Part shown: piece after piece, positions 7,009 through 16,627 of the stretch | Layout: each line of letters opens with the position of its first letter | How positions within the stretch are numbered: the first letter of the stretch is position 1 | Assembly (NCBI RefSeq): GCF_000184685.1 | Contig: NC_014830.1 | Coordinates: 3,906,001 to 3,970,000 of the forward strand | Source of the DNA: Intrasporangium calvum DSM 43043 | Lineage (GTDB): Bacteria; Actinomycetota; Actinomycetes; Actinomycetales; Dermatophilaceae | DNA length: 64,000 bases | Direction of reading: 5' to 3' | The notes under the pieces: generated by a model | Told to the model about the DNA's origin: nothing | The model's database searches: none | The model's input: the letters and a program-made list of their open reading frames with translations, nothing else | Made by a program: the position numbers and the translations under genes

Positions 7009-8016
7009 GTGGCTGTGCCGGATGACTTCCTCGTGGCCGCCAACCCGGAGGAGGGCAGCTCCTTGCCCTACCTCATCCGGATCCCGCTCGGCCCGGACGG
7101 GATCGTCCTCAAGGCGAGGGAAACCTGGCCGCGGACGAGCAAGGTCTACTGCCATCGCGCCGAGGGGTGGCCGGTCGACGCGCAGGTCGTCGAGCGGGTC
7201 CCGACCCGGGTCTGCGCGAGCCGGGGCGCCGCGATCGACCTCGTCCTCGACCGCGGACGGGAGAACCGGTCGCAGTTCGTCCTGTCCCGAGCCAAGGGGC
7301 GGCAGGTGATCTTCTGGCAGACGCCGCGGACGGCAAAGCAGGCCAGACCGAACGTCCGGATCCCCACGGCGCGCCCGCGACCCGGTGAGTCGGACGCTCC
7401 CGGCACCGGGCCCGTGCCGCCGCTGGAGCTCGAGATCCTCGTCGACAGCCATGAGCGGTACGGCTGGAAGTTCACCCGCCAACAGGCCACGACCCGCAAG
7501 AAGCCCCTGGCCATCGGGGACTACGCGGTCGAGCTCGACGGCCGCGTCGTGGCTGCCGTCGAACGCAAGTCCCTCCAGGACCTGTCGTCGAGCCTGCTGA
7601 ACGGGAAGCTCAGGTACGCGCTCGCCGAGCTCAGCGGCATCCGGCATGGGGCAGTGGTCGTCGAGGACAGGTACTCCCGCGTCTTCGCGCTCGAGCACGT
7701 GCGTCCGGCAGTGGTCGCGGACGCCATCGCGGAGAGCCAGGCCCGCTACCCCACCGTGCCGATCATCTTCTGCGAGACCCGGGCCCTCGCGCAGGAGTGG
7801 ACCTTCCGCTTCCTGGCAGCCGCACTTCACGAGGCGCGGCTCGAGGTCGGCGCCTGGCCGCACCTGGATGCCCTCGAGGCAGCGGGGCCCGTGCCGCCGC
7901 GCGAGCCGACGACGGCCGAGGTCCGGGCCTGGGCCGCCGCGGCGGGACTGCCGGTCAGTGACCGGGGGCGGCTCCGGCCCGAGATCTGGGAGGCCTACCG
8001 CGGGTCGGGTCGTTGA
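7009..8016 (+). CDS. ERCC4-type nuclease fused to an Lsr2-type DNA-binding domain
   Basis: 335 residues from a GTG start. An N-terminal part of unknown fold (1-125) is followed by an ERCC4/XPF nuclease domain (about 138-275). Its signature runs from DSHERYGW through GDY (170-172) to ERKSLQDL (185-192), the GDx(n)ERKx3D metal-binding site. The C-terminus, about 300-333 ([20 protein letters not shown], then PEIWEAY), matches the Lsr2 DNA-binding domain, which contacts AT-rich minor groove. This suggests a nuclease directed to AT-rich or branched DNA. It is divergent from the coiled-coil gene and convergent with the 2H gene. Confidence 0.85.
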   Translation: MAVPDDFLVAANPEEGSSLPYLIRIPLGPDGIVLKARETWPRTSKVYCHRAEGWPVDAQVVERVPTRVCASRGAAIDLVLDRGRENRSQFVLSRAKGRQVIFWQTPRTAKQARPNVRIPTARPRPGESDAPGTGPVPPLELEILVDSHERYGWKFTRQQATTRKKPLAIGDYAVELDGRVVAAVERKSLQDLSSSLLNGKLRYALAELSGIRHGAVVVEDRYSRVFALEHVRPAVVADAIAESQARYPTVPIIFCETRALAQEWTFRFLAAALHEARLEVGAWPHLDALEAAGPVPPREPTTAEVRAWAAAAGLPVSDRGRLRPEIWEAYRGSGR

Positions 8017-8035
8017 CCGCGGTGGGTCTGGCTCC

Positions 8036-8578
8036 TCAGGGGACCCCCGGCAGCGACCACAGCTGCCCGGTCGAGCTGTCGATCAGGGCTGCTCGCTCGA
8101 CCGTCCCCGTCAAGGGGAGGACGTCGGCGACCTCCTTGACGACGATGGCGAGCGCCGGACCAGCGGCCCGGGTCGCGACCGACACGTGGGGCACCCAGCG
8201 GCCGGGCAGGTAGTGCCGATGCAGCATCGCGCCCGCAGCGACGACGACCCCCGCCACCGTCTCCTGGCGCGTCGCGACGTCGGCCGGGACCGCCGGAGCG
8301 AGCGCCGCTCGGCCACGCGGGAACGCGACCGTCCCCTGGAAGCTCACGTCGAAGCCGCCCTTGTCCGGCAGGTCGCCGAGCGCCGTCCGGACGCCGGCGA
8401 GGTCCCACTCGAGCAACACCGCATAGGAGAGGTGCGGGTGGTGCCGACCATGGGTGTGCGACTCAAGCGTGCGGATCCCCTTGCCTTCCAGACGCGCCCA
8501 CAGCTCCCGGATGAGCCGTTCGGTCCGCCGGTCGAAGAGGAGGCACACTGCGAGAGCCACCCCCACAGCCTGCGACAT
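8036..8578 (-). CDS. 2H phosphoesterase (2'-5' RNA ligase-like)
   Basis: 180 residues from ATG 8578 ([16 protein letters not shown]); the open frame extends further upstream but with low-complexity sequence. Both H-x-[ST] signatures are present: H49-L-S51 (HPHLSYA) and H131-V-S133 (VPHVSVA), about 82 residues apart, which define the bilobal 2H fold. Family members hydrolyse cyclic phosphates or ligate RNA in vitro. The substrate here is unknown. Confidence 0.8.
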   Translation of the reverse strand: MSQAVGVALAVCLLFDRRTERLIRELWARLEGKGIRTLESHTHGRHHPHLSYAVLLEWDLAGVRTALGDLPDKGGFDVSFQGTVAFPRGRAALAPAVPADVATRQETVAGVVVAAGAMLHRHYLPGRWVPHVSVATRAAGPALAIVVKEVADVLPLTGTVERAALIDSSTGQLWSLPGVP

Positions 8579-8662
8579 CGGGCCGGGCGGCGGAAGACCG
8601 CGCGCTCGACCCGTCGTGGGGGACACTGGGCCCGGAAGGTGATGAACGGGAGGAGGCGATGG

Positions 8663-8852
8663 GTGAACCGCCACTGGAAGCTGCCCCTCGGCGTCCTCCT
8701 GATCCTCATCGGCGGCCTGTGGATCGCTTCAGGGTCTCGGCTACGTCGGCGGCAGCATGATGACCCGCGTGGTCCTGTGGGCTGTCGTCGGTCCGGTCGT
8801 CGCCCTCGTCGGTCTGCTCTTCGTGCTCCGGTCGCGGAACCCGCCAGACTGA
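8663..8852 (+). pseudogene. Small two-helix membrane protein, frameshifted
   Basis: GTG start six bases after AGGAGG. The first frame reads [21 protein letters not shown] and then breaks into Arg-rich sequence. Removing one T at 8728-8729 restores [20 protein letters not shown] and a further helix ending in RSRNPPD. The restored 62-residue protein looks like common actinobacterial two-helix membrane proteins. The extra T may be a real mutation or a sequencing error. Confidence 0.65.
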
Positions 8853-8974
8853 CCGGGGGTCAGCCCTCGGCGAGGCATCTCGTCTCGCATGGTCGTGACC
8901 ACTCCGATACCTCTGGAGGGCGGATCCGCTGCATGATGGGCCTGTACTCGTCGGTAGGTCGCAAAGGAGCCCTC

Positions 8975-10483
8975 ATGACCAATCTCGCCACGAACCTCGT
9001 CGCCACCGCCACGAGGCTGCCCGACAAGGTCGGCATCAAGCTGGACCAGGCCGAGGTCACCTGGAGCCAGCTGCACGGCGCAGCGGCGAAGGTCGCCGGC
9101 CAGCTGCGCGAGGCCGGTCTCGAGCCCGGGGACCGCGTCTCGCTCATCCTGCCCAACGTGCCCGCGTACCCGGTCCTCTTCTACGGCACGCTCCTCGCGG
9201 GGGGCATCGTCGTGCCGATGAACCCGCTCCTCAAGAGCGGCGAGATCGCGTACTACTTCCAGGACGCCGGCACGAGCTTCTCTTTCGTCTGGCCGGACTT
9301 CGCCGAGGAGGCGCGCAAGGGCGCCCAGATCGCCGCGGGCGAGGGCGTCACCACGCAGGTCATCGAGTGCACCGCGATGGGACCGGCCGCGGGCGCCCTG
9401 CCGGACGCCGACCCGCTGCCCGAGCCGGTGGAGCGCGCTGACGACGACACCGCGGTGATCCTCTACACCTCCGGGACGACGGGCAAGCCCAAGGGCGCCG
9501 AGCTGACCCACTTCAACCTGCACCGGAACGCGGCCCGCTCCTCGGACGACGTCATGGTGATGACCGAGGACGACGTCATCATGGGCTGCCTGCCCCTCTT
9601 CCACGTCTTCGGGCTGACCTGTGGCCTCAACACGAGCGTCCTCCGCGGGTGCACCCTGACGCTGATCCCCCGCTTCGACCCGGCCAAGGCGCTCGAGGTC
9701 GTGGGCCGGGACCACGTCACGATCTTCCAGGGCGTCCCGACGATGTACGCCGCGATGCTGAACCATCCCGACGCCGACGCGGCGGAGACGTCGAGCCTGC
9801 GCACCTGCGTCTCCGGGGGGTCCGCCCTGCCAGAGGCCGTGATGCGCAACTTCGAGCAGAAGTTCGACGCTCAGATCCTCGAGGGCTACGGCCTGTCCGA
9901 GACCTCCCCCGTCGCGTCCTTCAACATGCCCGACCGGCCGACGAAGCCGGGCACGATCGGCCGGGCGATCCCCGGCTGTGAGATGAAGCTGGTCAACCTC
10001 GACGGCACCGACACGGCTCCGGGGGAGATCGGCGAGATCGCGATTCGCGGCGAGAACGTCATGAAGGGCTACTGGGGCAAGCCGGAGGCGACGGCCGAGG
10101 CGATCCCCGACGGCTGGTTCCGCACCGGTGACCTCGCGACGGTCGACGAGGACGGCTACTTCACCATCGTCGACCGGAAGAAGGACATGATCATCCGCGG
10201 CGGCATGAACGTCTACCCCCGCGAGGTCGAGGAGGTGCTCTACACGCACCCGGATGTCCTCGAGGCCGCCGTCGTCGGGATCCCGGACGACGTGATGGGT
10301 GAGGAGATCGGTGCCGCCGTCGCGCTGAAGCCGGGCTCGGAGACGACGCTCGACGAGGTCCAGGAGTACGTCAAGGAGCGGATCGCCGCCTACAAGTACC
10401 CCCGTCGGCTCTGGAGGCTCGACGAGCTGCCGAAGGGCCCCACCGGCAAGATCCTGCGCCGCGAGGTACGCCCGCCGGCCTGA
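8975..10483 (+). CDS. Acyl-CoA ligase (AMP-forming, long-chain type)
   Basis: 502 residues. It activates a carboxylic acid by adenylation and transfers it to CoA. ANL-superfamily motifs are all present: the P-loop [16 protein letters not shown], the A5 motif YGLSETSP, the A7/A8 region [17 protein letters not shown] and [21 protein letters not shown], and the A10 lysine in PTGKILRRE. Length fits medium or long-chain fatty-acid ligases. AAAGGAG lies just before the ATG. It is followed by a strong terminator and seems to be transcribed alone. The exact acid cannot be told. Confidence 0.9.
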   Translation: MTNLATNLVATATRLPDKVGIKLDQAEVTWSQLHGAAAKVAGQLREAGLEPGDRVSLILPNVPAYPVLFYGTLLAGGIVVPMNPLLKSGEIAYYFQDAGTSFSFVWPDFAEEARKGAQIAAGEGVTTQVIECTAMGPAAGALPDADPLPEPVERADDDTAVILYTSGTTGKPKGAELTHFNLHRNAARSSDDVMVMTEDDVIMGCLPLFHVFGLTCGLNTSVLRGCTLTLIPRFDPAKALEVVGRDHVTIFQGVPTMYAAMLNHPDADAAETSSLRTCVSGGSALPEAVMRNFEQKFDAQILEGYGLSETSPVASFNMPDRPTKPGTIGRAIPGCEMKLVNLDGTDTAPGEIGEIAIRGENVMKGYWGKPEATAEAIPDGWFRTGDLATVDEDGYFTIVDRKKDMIIRGGMNVYPREVEEVLYTHPDVLEAAVVGIPDDVMGEEIGAAVALKPGSETTLDEVQEYVKERIAAYKYPRRLWRLDELPKGPTGKILRREVRPPA

Positions 10484-10499
10484 TCGTCCGGCCCACCAC

Positions 10500-10535
10500 G
10501 AGAGGCCGCATCCCTCCGCGGGGATGCGGCCTCTC
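10500..10535 (+). terminator. Terminator after the acyl-CoA ligase gene
   Basis: GAGAGGCCGCATCCC and GGGATGCGGCCTCTC form a perfect 15-bp stem with a 6-base loop, 17 bases after the stop. There is no U-tract, as is common in GC-rich actinobacteria. Confidence 0.75.
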
Positions 10536-10546
10536 CCATCCCCGCC

Positions 10547-10560
10547 GTATGCCGCCGGGC
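10547..10560 (+). repeat. Dispersed repeat, single copy (one base variant)
   Basis: GTATGCCGCCGGGC followed by TCGCTCCC, directly after the terminator stem. Intergenic. Confidence 0.6.
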
Positions 10561-10730
10561 TCGCTCCCGCGGGACCGTCCAGCTCCCCTCCGGCCGGGTC
10601 GCGGGTGGGTTAGCACCTGTGGACGCCGGGGTAGGGGGCGAGGCATGTGAAGCCCCGAGCAGTGCGGGCTCAGAGCATCGTTCTGCGACGCGGTGAACGG
10701 CTGCGTCGTGACCCCCGAAGAGGAGCACAC

Positions 10731-11657
10731 ATGTCCCAGTTCAGCGACGGACCGTCGTCCGGGAGCCTGCAGGACGCAGGCCCTTCCCAGACGTATCCCA
10801 CCGACCCGGGCCCCAGCGGCTCGACGAGCGCGACGAGCTCGTCGGGCACGAACCCCACGAGCAGTAACCCGACCGGCAGCAGGACGGAGGCGGCCAAGGA
10901 GGCCGGCCGGGAGACGGCCCACGTGGCCAAGGGCGAGGCGAAGCACGTCGCCGAGACGGCGAAGCAGGAGCTCGGCAACGTCACGTCGACCGCCACCGAC
11001 CAGATGCGCCGCCTGATGGACCAGTCCCGGTCCGAGCTGACCGAGCAGGCCCGTTCGCAGCAGCAGCGGCTCACGACCAACCTCCGCAGCCTGACCGAGG
11101 AGCTCGACTCCATGGCCGGCACCGGACAACCAGGCGTCGCGCACGACCTGGTTCGAACGGTGTCCCAGCAGGCCCGGGCACTCGGCGACTGGCTCGACGG
11201 CAACGAGCCCGGGGCCGTCCTCGACGAGATGAAGCGGTTTGCCCGGCGCAAGCCCGGCACGTTCCTCGCCGTCGCCGCCGGGCTGGGCCTCCTGTCGGGA
11301 CGCATGACGCGCGGCCTCGCCGCCACGTCCCAGGACGAGAGCGCCCCGGCGACCGGTGCCTCCCGCGCGGCGTCGGGCTACCCGGCCTACGGCACGCCGT
11401 CCTACCAGGCTGCATCCGGCACGCCGGGTGCCTACGCGGGACGGACCGAGCCGGTCATGGACGGCCCGCTCGCCACCACCGGCACGACGGCGACCCTTCC
11501 CACGGCGCCGACCGGTGCAACGAACCCGACCGGCACTGCCGCCTCCGGCACCGCCGCCCACTCGGGAACCCTCGGCGCCGAAACCCTCGACGCAGAAGAC
11601 CTCCGCGCCGACGAGACGGCGCGCGGCGAGTGGATCGATGGGGGTGACGCCCGATGA
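10731..11657 (+). CDS. Low-complexity protein, first gene of a membrane-stress operon
   Basis: 308 residues from ATG 10731, preceded by GAGGAG. The N- and C-terminal thirds are rich in Ser, Thr, Gly, Pro and Ala. The middle (about 55-190) is helical and charged, with AKEAGRETAHVAKGEAKHVA-type repeats, and contains the short hydrophobic stretch PGTFLAVAAGLGLLSGRM near residue 190. Such proteins commonly precede holin-X and DUF3618 genes in actinobacteria. Its stop overlaps the next start by four bases. Role unknown; possibly membrane or envelope stress. Confidence 0.75.
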   Translation: MSQFSDGPSSGSLQDAGPSQTYPTDPGPSGSTSATSSSGTNPTSSNPTGSRTEAAKEAGRETAHVAKGEAKHVAETAKQELGNVTSTATDQMRRLMDQSRSELTEQARSQQQRLTTNLRSLTEELDSMAGTGQPGVAHDLVRTVSQQARALGDWLDGNEPGAVLDEMKRFARRKPGTFLAVAAGLGLLSGRMTRGLAATSQDESAPATGASRAASGYPAYGTPSYQAASGTPGAYAGRTEPVMDGPLATTGTTATLPTAPTGATNPTGTAASGTAAHSGTLGAETLDAEDLRADETARGEWIDGGDAR

Positions 11658-12097
11658 TCGACGCTCCCGGCTCACGTGGGGTGCCGCCGCCGCGCGAGAC
11701 GACCGACACCCTGCCGGGTGAGCCGTTGAGCTCGCTCGGGGACGTGGTGGCCGACATCGCCAAGGACCTGTCCACCCTCGTCCGCCAGGAGACGGAGCTC
11801 GCCAAGGCCGAGCTGCGCGACTCGGCGAGACGAGCGGGCAAGGGATCCGGCCTGTTGGGCGGCGCTGGACTGGCCGGCTGGTTCGTCCTGTTCTTCCTCT
11901 CGGTCGCCCTGTGGTGGGCCATCGGGAGTGCCCTCGGTCTCGGCTGGTCGGCGCTCATCGTCGCCGTCCTCTGGGGCATCGTCGCCGCGGTCCTCTACTC
12001 GCTGGGCCGTGGAGAGCTCAAGCGGGTGCAGGGCCTCCCGAAGACGACCGAGACCGCCAAGCAGATTCCTGACGCCATGAAGGGGAACGCATCATGA
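11654..12097 (+). CDS. Holin-X-type (DUF1469) membrane protein
   Basis: 147 residues. The amphipathic segment DVVADIAKDLSTLVRQETEL and AKAELR (about 29-54) is followed by two membrane helices (about 74-96 and 100-118). This is the layout of the actinobacterial putative holin-X / YqjE-like family. Despite the name there is no sign of a phage here. ATGA overlaps join it to the genes on both sides. It probably associates with the inner membrane. Confidence 0.8.
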   Translation: MIDAPGSRGVPPPRETTDTLPGEPLSSLGDVVADIAKDLSTLVRQETELAKAELRDSARRAGKGSGLLGGAGLAGWFVLFFLSVALWWAIGSALGLGWSALIVAVLWGIVAAVLYSLGRGELKRVQGLPKTTETAKQIPDAMKGNAS

Positions 12098-12714
12098 CCG
12101 ACTACGAGACCGAGCGGCTGCGCACCGAGGTGGAGCGCACCCGTCAGGACCTGAGTGACAACGTCAACCGGCTCGGCACGACCGTGTCTCCGAGCACCAT
12201 CGCCGAGCGACAGAAGGCCAAGATGAGCCAGAAGGTGTCGACCTGGCGTGAGCGGCTCATGGGAGCCGCGGAGGACGCCAAGCACTCCACGATGGGCACC
12301 GCCCATGGGGTGACGGACACCGGCCACACGGCCGTCGAGAACGTCCAGGAGATGGGCCACGACATGAGGCTCAAGGCCCGGCAGCAGGCCCAGGGCAACC
12401 CGCTCGCTGCGGGGGTGGTCGCGTTGGCCGCGGGCTGGTTGGTGGGGTCGGTGCTGCCGGCCTCCGAGAAGGAGAAGCAGGCGGCTACCGCCGTCAAGGA
12501 GCAGGCCCAGCCGTTCGTGGAGCAGGCCACCGCCGAGGTGAAGGCGGCCGGAAGCGAGATGGCCGAGCACCTCAAGCAGCCGGCCCAGGAGGCCGTCGAG
12601 GAGGTCAGGACCGCGGCGGCCGACTCCGCCCAGGAGATCAAGAGCCAGACGCAGGGCGCTGCTGACTCCGTCCGGACCGAGGCCGAGTACCAGGCGCGCG
12701 ACGTCAACAGCTGA
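12094..12714 (+). CDS. DUF3618 membrane-associated protein
   Basis: 206 residues. Residues 7-28 (RLRTEVERTRQDLSDNVNRL) are the DUF3618 signature. A single membrane helix lies near 103-123 (LAAGVVALAAGWLVGSVLP). The C-terminal half is an Ala/Glu/Lys-rich helical repeat resembling late-embryogenesis-abundant or apolipoprotein-type helices. It is the last gene of the three-gene operon, joined by an ATGA overlap. The family has no assigned biochemical role. Confidence 0.8.
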   Translation: MTDYETERLRTEVERTRQDLSDNVNRLGTTVSPSTIAERQKAKMSQKVSTWRERLMGAAEDAKHSTMGTAHGVTDTGHTAVENVQEMGHDMRLKARQQAQGNPLAAGVVALAAGWLVGSVLPASEKEKQAATAVKEQAQPFVEQATAEVKAAGSEMAEHLKQPAQEAVEEVRTAAADSAQEIKSQTQGAADSVRTEAEYQARDVNS

Positions 12715-12755
12715 CCCACGTCGCGTCTTGCGAGCGCGGTCCCGGTCGGGGGGCC

Positions 12756-14045
12756 TCAGGGCCTCCGACGACCGAGGCCGCGCTCGCGTATCTCGTCCAC
12801 CGTCCGAACGCCGCTGAGGGCCATGGTGAGGTCGAGCTCGGCCAGCAGGTGCTCCAGGACGGCTCGGGCGCCGGCCCCGCCTTGCAGGGCCAGGCCATGC
12901 ACCCACGGTCGCCCGACCAGCACGGCATCGGCGCCGAGCGCGAGGGCCTTGTAGATGTCGGAGCCGCTGCGGATCCCGCTGTCGAAGAGGACCGGCACCC
13001 GCCCGGCTGCCCGTTCCACGATGGGCGGAAGCGCGTGGAGGGAGGCGATCGCACCGTCGACCTGGCGGCCACCGTGGTTGGACACGACGATGCCGTCCAC
13101 CCCGATCTCGACCGCCCGAACCGCGTCCTCAGCGGCTTGGATTCCCTTGAGCAGGATCGGCAACCGGGTCCGGTCCCGGAGCCGGCCGAGGTCGCTCCAC
13201 GTGAGTGAGGGCCGGGAGAAGACCTCGAGGAACGTCTCGACAGCGGCACGCGGCAGCGGTGAGCGGAGGTTGGACCGGACCGGACCGGGCCAGTGCCTGG
13301 CCATCGACAGGGCGGCGGCGAGAGCGGCCCGGGTCGGGCGCGGCGTCGGCTCGGGTGGGACCAGGGGGTGCGCGACCCGGTCCTCGACGAGCTGGCGGAA
13401 GACAGGGTCGCTGATGTACTGGGCCAAGCCCTCGGCGCGGGTGAACGGCAGGCTGCCGAGATCGAGGTCCATCGTCCGCCACCCCAGCGTGTGGGTGTCC
13501 AGCGTGACGACGAGGGCGTCGCTGCCGATGGCCTCCGCCCGACGCACGAAGGACTCGACGAGGTCGTCGTTGCTGCTCCAGTAGAGCTGGAACCACCGTG
13601 GGCAGTCCCCGAGTGCCGCCGCAGTGTCCTCCATCGGGGTCGAGCCCTGGCTGGAGATGACGACGGGCAGACCGAGCTCGCGGACCCCTTCGGCCAGCTC
13701 GACATCCGCCCGCGGGTGCGCGAGCTCGAGCGCGCCGATGGGGGCGAGCAGCACGGGTGCCGGCAGACGCCGGCCGAACAGCTCGACGGAGAGGTCCCGC
13801 GTGGAGACGTCGACGAGCATGCGCGGCACGATCGGGGCCTCGTCGAAGGCCGCCCGGTTGGCCACGTCCGTGCGCTGCTGTCCGGCACCCCCTGCGAGGT
13901 AGGCCCAGGCCCGGGCGCTCAGCTTGCGGCGGGCCGCCTCCTCCAGCGCTCGCGGCGCCACGGGAACCACTGGTCGCCGTCCGAAGAGCCCCTCCCGGTA
14001 GATCCGGGACTGGACTCGCCGACCCACGCTGTCCTGTTCGCTCAT
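12756..14045 (-). CDS. FMN-dependent alpha-hydroxy-acid oxidase, lactate 2-monooxygenase-like
   Basis: 429 residues from ATG 14045; another ATG four codons upstream is possible. The TIM-barrel signature of FMN hydroxy-acid oxidases is complete: the catalytic His in SNHGGRQVDGA, the phosphate-binding GIRSGSDIYKALALGADAVLVGRP near the C-terminus, and the FMN Lys in LKGI. The insert and length fit lactate 2-monooxygenase, which turns lactate into acetate and CO2, better than the shorter glycolate oxidases. Substrate is inferred from overall type only. It is divergent from the double GNAT gene across a 250-base gap. Confidence 0.8.
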   Translation of the reverse strand: MSEQDSVGRRVQSRIYREGLFGRRPVVPVAPRALEEAARRKLSARAWAYLAGGAGQQRTDVANRAAFDEAPIVPRMLVDVSTRDLSVELFGRRLPAPVLLAPIGALELAHPRADVELAEGVRELGLPVVISSQGSTPMEDTAAALGDCPRWFQLYWSSNDDLVESFVRRAEAIGSDALVVTLDTHTLGWRTMDLDLGSLPFTRAEGLAQYISDPVFRQLVEDRVAHPLVPPEPTPRPTRAALAAALSMARHWPGPVRSNLRSPLPRAAVETFLEVFSRPSLTWSDLGRLRDRTRLPILLKGIQAAEDAVRAVEIGVDGIVVSNHGGRQVDGAIASLHALPPIVERAAGRVPVLFDSGIRSGSDIYKALALGADAVLVGRPWVHGLALQGGAGARAVLEHLLAELDLTMALSGVRTVDEIRERGLGRRRP

Positions 14046-14294
14046 GCGGTCCAGCATGGCGGCTCGTCGGGTCCGCCGGGGGCCCGCGGGGGCCCGCACT
14101 GCGGGCCGGACTGGAACTCGAGGTCAAGGTCGCCGCCGCCGGTCACCATCCTGATGTCGCCGCTCGCCAACGCCGCGGCCGAGTCCGCCGGCACTCGTGA
14201 CGACCGGGCCGGACCCACCCCAGCCACGGCAAGCCCGGGTCGGTGGGAGCGGCTGGCGGTGGACCAGCCCCTCCCCCGATGGCAGGGTGACGAC

Positions 14295-15464
14295 ATGCCC
14301 TCTCCGACAACCCCGGTGCAAACCCCGGCGCCTCTGCTCACCGACGGCACGGTGACGCTGCGGCGGCACACTCCCGCCGACGCCGACCGCATCGTCGAGC
14401 AGTCGACGGACGAGTCGTCGCTGCGGTGGACCACGGTCCCGCGGGGCTACACGGGCGCGCACGCAGTTGAGTTCCTCGAGCAGGTCACGCGCGCCTGGGC
14501 GGATCCGGGCGGGACCCGCTCCTGGGCCATCGAGATCACCGGTGATGACGGCAACCCGCAGTTCGCCGGCACGATCGACGTCCGCCCCGGTGCGTCCTGG
14601 GACCACGCCTCACTGGGGTTCGGCCTGCACCCTGCGGCGCGAGGGCGTGGTGCCATGGCTCGCGCCGTGCGCCTCGTCGCGTCCCACGCCTTCGAGCACG
14701 GGTTCTGGGGTCGGCCGTTGAGGCGCATCCACTGGTGCGCCCTCGCGGGCAACTGGCCCTCACGCCGCGTCGCCTGGGCCGCCGGATTCACCTTCCACGG
14801 CACCCTGCCCGGCACCGACGCCGACCCGGTCGACCCGGACGGCCCGGCCCTGGACTCCTGGCACGCCAGCCTCGCGGCCGGGGAGCCGATGCAGCCACGC
14901 CACCCCTGGATGCAGCCAAAAGTCTTGCCGGGTGAGCGAATTCGGCTCCGCGGGTGGCGGCCGGAGGACCTGACGGCCATCGAGGAGCGCACCGACCCGG
15001 CACACTGGTTCCCGTCGGCCAACCCGCTCCGGCCCGACACCTTCGACGCCTGGCTGCTCCGGCGGCACGAGCTGATGGCGAGCGGAATGTCCGTCGAGTG
15101 GGCCATCGCCGAAGCCGACACCGACCGGGCGCTCGGCCACCTGACGATCTTCCTGCGCGGCGGGACGCTCACCGGCGACGTCGCGGAGCTCGGCTACCAG
15201 CTCATGCCCAGCGCTCGAGGCCGGGGCCTGACCAAGGCGGCCTGCCGTCTCGCCATCGCCCACGCCTTCGAACCCAGAGAGGCGGGGGGCCTCGGCCTGC
15301 GCCGGCTCGTCGCCGAGACCGCCGCCGACAACCTGGCCAGCAACGCGGTGCTGCGAGCGGTCGGCTTCACCGAGTTCGGCCGGGAGCACGCGACCGACGA
15401 GCTGCCCGATGGCAGGTTCGAGGACGCGCTCCACTGGGAGCTGGTCCGGCACCCGCCCTTGTAG
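14295..15464 (+). CDS. Tandem GNAT acetyltransferase
   Basis: 389 residues containing two GNAT domains of the RimJ/RimL type: about 12-180 (TLRRHTPADADRI...GFGLHPAARGRGAMARAV) and about 215-385 (RLRGWRPEDLTAI...GYQLMPSARGRGLTKAAC). Both acetyl-CoA-binding loops (Q/R-x-x-G-x-G/A) are present, so both halves may be active. The acetyl acceptor is unknown. The start is the ATG after AGGGTG, and upstream in-frame codons look non-coding. It is followed after 37 bases by a membrane-protein gene in the same direction. Confidence 0.8.
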   Translation: MPSPTTPVQTPAPLLTDGTVTLRRHTPADADRIVEQSTDESSLRWTTVPRGYTGAHAVEFLEQVTRAWADPGGTRSWAIEITGDDGNPQFAGTIDVRPGASWDHASLGFGLHPAARGRGAMARAVRLVASHAFEHGFWGRPLRRIHWCALAGNWPSRRVAWAAGFTFHGTLPGTDADPVDPDGPALDSWHASLAAGEPMQPRHPWMQPKVLPGERIRLRGWRPEDLTAIEERTDPAHWFPSANPLRPDTFDAWLLRRHELMASGMSVEWAIAEADTDRALGHLTIFLRGGTLTGDVAELGYQLMPSARGRGLTKAACRLAIAHAFEPREAGGLGLRRLVAETAADNLASNAVLRAVGFTEFGREHATDELPDGRFEDALHWELVRHPPL

Positions 15465-15501
15465 GGGCCCGCTCCGCAGGGCCTGATGACATGATCGGTC
15501 G

Positions 15502-16545
15502 ATGGCCCGCGCGTCACGTCTGCCGATCCGAGACGCCGACGGCGCCGACCGCTTCGAGGCGTTCCTCGTCAGCGCGGTGCTCTCGATCGCGGTCACGCGG
15601 ATCTTCCTCGCCGTGACGGGCTACCCGCAGCTCGGGGGCGACACCCTTCACTTCGCACACGTCCTGTGGGGCGGGATCCTCATGCTGCTCGCCCTGCTGC
15701 TCTTCATGCTCTTCATGAGCCGGACGGTGCGAATGGTGGCGACCATCTTCGGCGGGGTCGGCTTCGGGCTCTTCATCGACGAGGTCGGCAAGTTCGTGAC
15801 GGGCGACAACAACTACTTCTTCGAGCCGGTCGCCGCGATCATCTACGGCGTCTTCATCGCGATGTACCTCGGGGTGGCATACGTCGTCCAGCGCCACCCC
15901 CTCACCGACCGCGAACGGGTCGTCAACGCGGTCGAGCTGCTCAAGGAGTGGGCCGCCCACGACATGGATCCCGCCGAGCGGGCTCGCGCCGTCGACCTCC
16001 TCTCCCCGGTGCGGCCCGACAACACCATCGCCGCCTCGCTGCGCTCGGTGCTCGTCACCCTTCCCACCTCGACCGGCTCGAGGTCCCTCGTCTCACGGGT
16101 CTACGCGGCGGTCCGTGGTTTCATCGTCGGCCTCCCTCGCCTCGAGTTCATCAAGCGGATCTCGATCGTCGCCTTCTGCCTCTTCGTCGTGTTCTCCGCG
16201 GTGGGTCCGGTCGCGGGCCTCCTCGACGACGCGGATCTGGTCGCTTGGGTCTACGCGGGCTTCGCCGTGGCGTCCGTCGCCGTGAGCGGCTGGGCTCTGC
16301 TGCGGTGGCGCGCCGAGGACAGACAGGGGTCGCTCCAGCTCTTCGAGCTCGCCCTGCTGGCGCAGCTGTTCATCGTCCAGTTCTTCCGGCTGCTCGAGGA
16401 GGAGTTCGCCGGCTACCTCCTCGTCTTCACCAACCTTGCCCTCCTCGGCCTCTGCCGCGCGCTGCGCGTCGAGGATCGTGCGCCGCACCGCTCGGAGGCG
16501 GAGCCGGCCCTTCCCATCGGGGAGGACCCGCCGGCCAGGCCCTGA
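15502..16545 (+). CDS. Multi-pass membrane protein of unknown function
   Basis: 347 residues. At least seven hydrophobic helices: a first group at about 20-130, including [19 protein letters not shown] and a conserved-looking [20 protein letters not shown] loop, then a cytosolic stretch at 130-210, then a second group at 215-330. I do not recognise a named family. Similar proteins are common in actinobacteria as uncharacterised membrane proteins. It probably shares a transcript with the tandem GNAT gene and ends at the hairpin at 16564. Confidence 0.7.
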   Translation: MARASRLPIRDADGADRFEAFLVSAVLSIAVTRIFLAVTGYPQLGGDTLHFAHVLWGGILMLLALLLFMLFMSRTVRMVATIFGGVGFGLFIDEVGKFVTGDNNYFFEPVAAIIYGVFIAMYLGVAYVVQRHPLTDRERVVNAVELLKEWAAHDMDPAERARAVDLLSPVRPDNTIAASLRSVLVTLPTSTGSRSLVSRVYAAVRGFIVGLPRLEFIKRISIVAFCLFVVFSAVGPVAGLLDDADLVAWVYAGFAVASVAVSGWALLRWRAEDRQGSLQLFELALLAQLFIVQFFRLLEEEFAGYLLVFTNLALLGLCRALRVEDRAPHRSEAEPALPIGEDPPARP

Positions 16546-16563
16546 CGCCGCGCCTGACGAGGC

Positions 16564-16595
16564 CGTGTGCCGCCGCGCTGGCTCAGCGGCACACG
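16564..16595. terminator. Terminator hairpin, degenerate dispersed repeat pair
   Basis: CGTGTGCCGC and GCGGCACACG form a 10-bp stem between two genes that converge here. The sequence is a decayed inverted pair of the GTATGCCGCTGAGC repeat. Confidence 0.6.
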
Positions 16596-16627
16596 ACATC
16601 GCTGCTCTGATGCTCGGTGGAACCGGC

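Noticed and set aside
7628-7642. Repeat-like CTCAGCGGCATCCGG in the ERCC4 gene
   Set aside because: It encodes [11 protein letters not shown] at a place where family members have the same length, and has a base change in the core, so chance codon similarity is more likely.
8741-10249. 502-codon minus-strand frame over the acyl-CoA ligase gene
   Set aside because: Antisense to a gene with every ANL motif; no domain and no ribosome binding site.
11654-12097. Prophage lysis cassette suggested by the holin-like family name
   Set aside because: No endolysin, tail or integrase genes are near; the family is widespread as chromosomal membrane proteins in actinobacteria.
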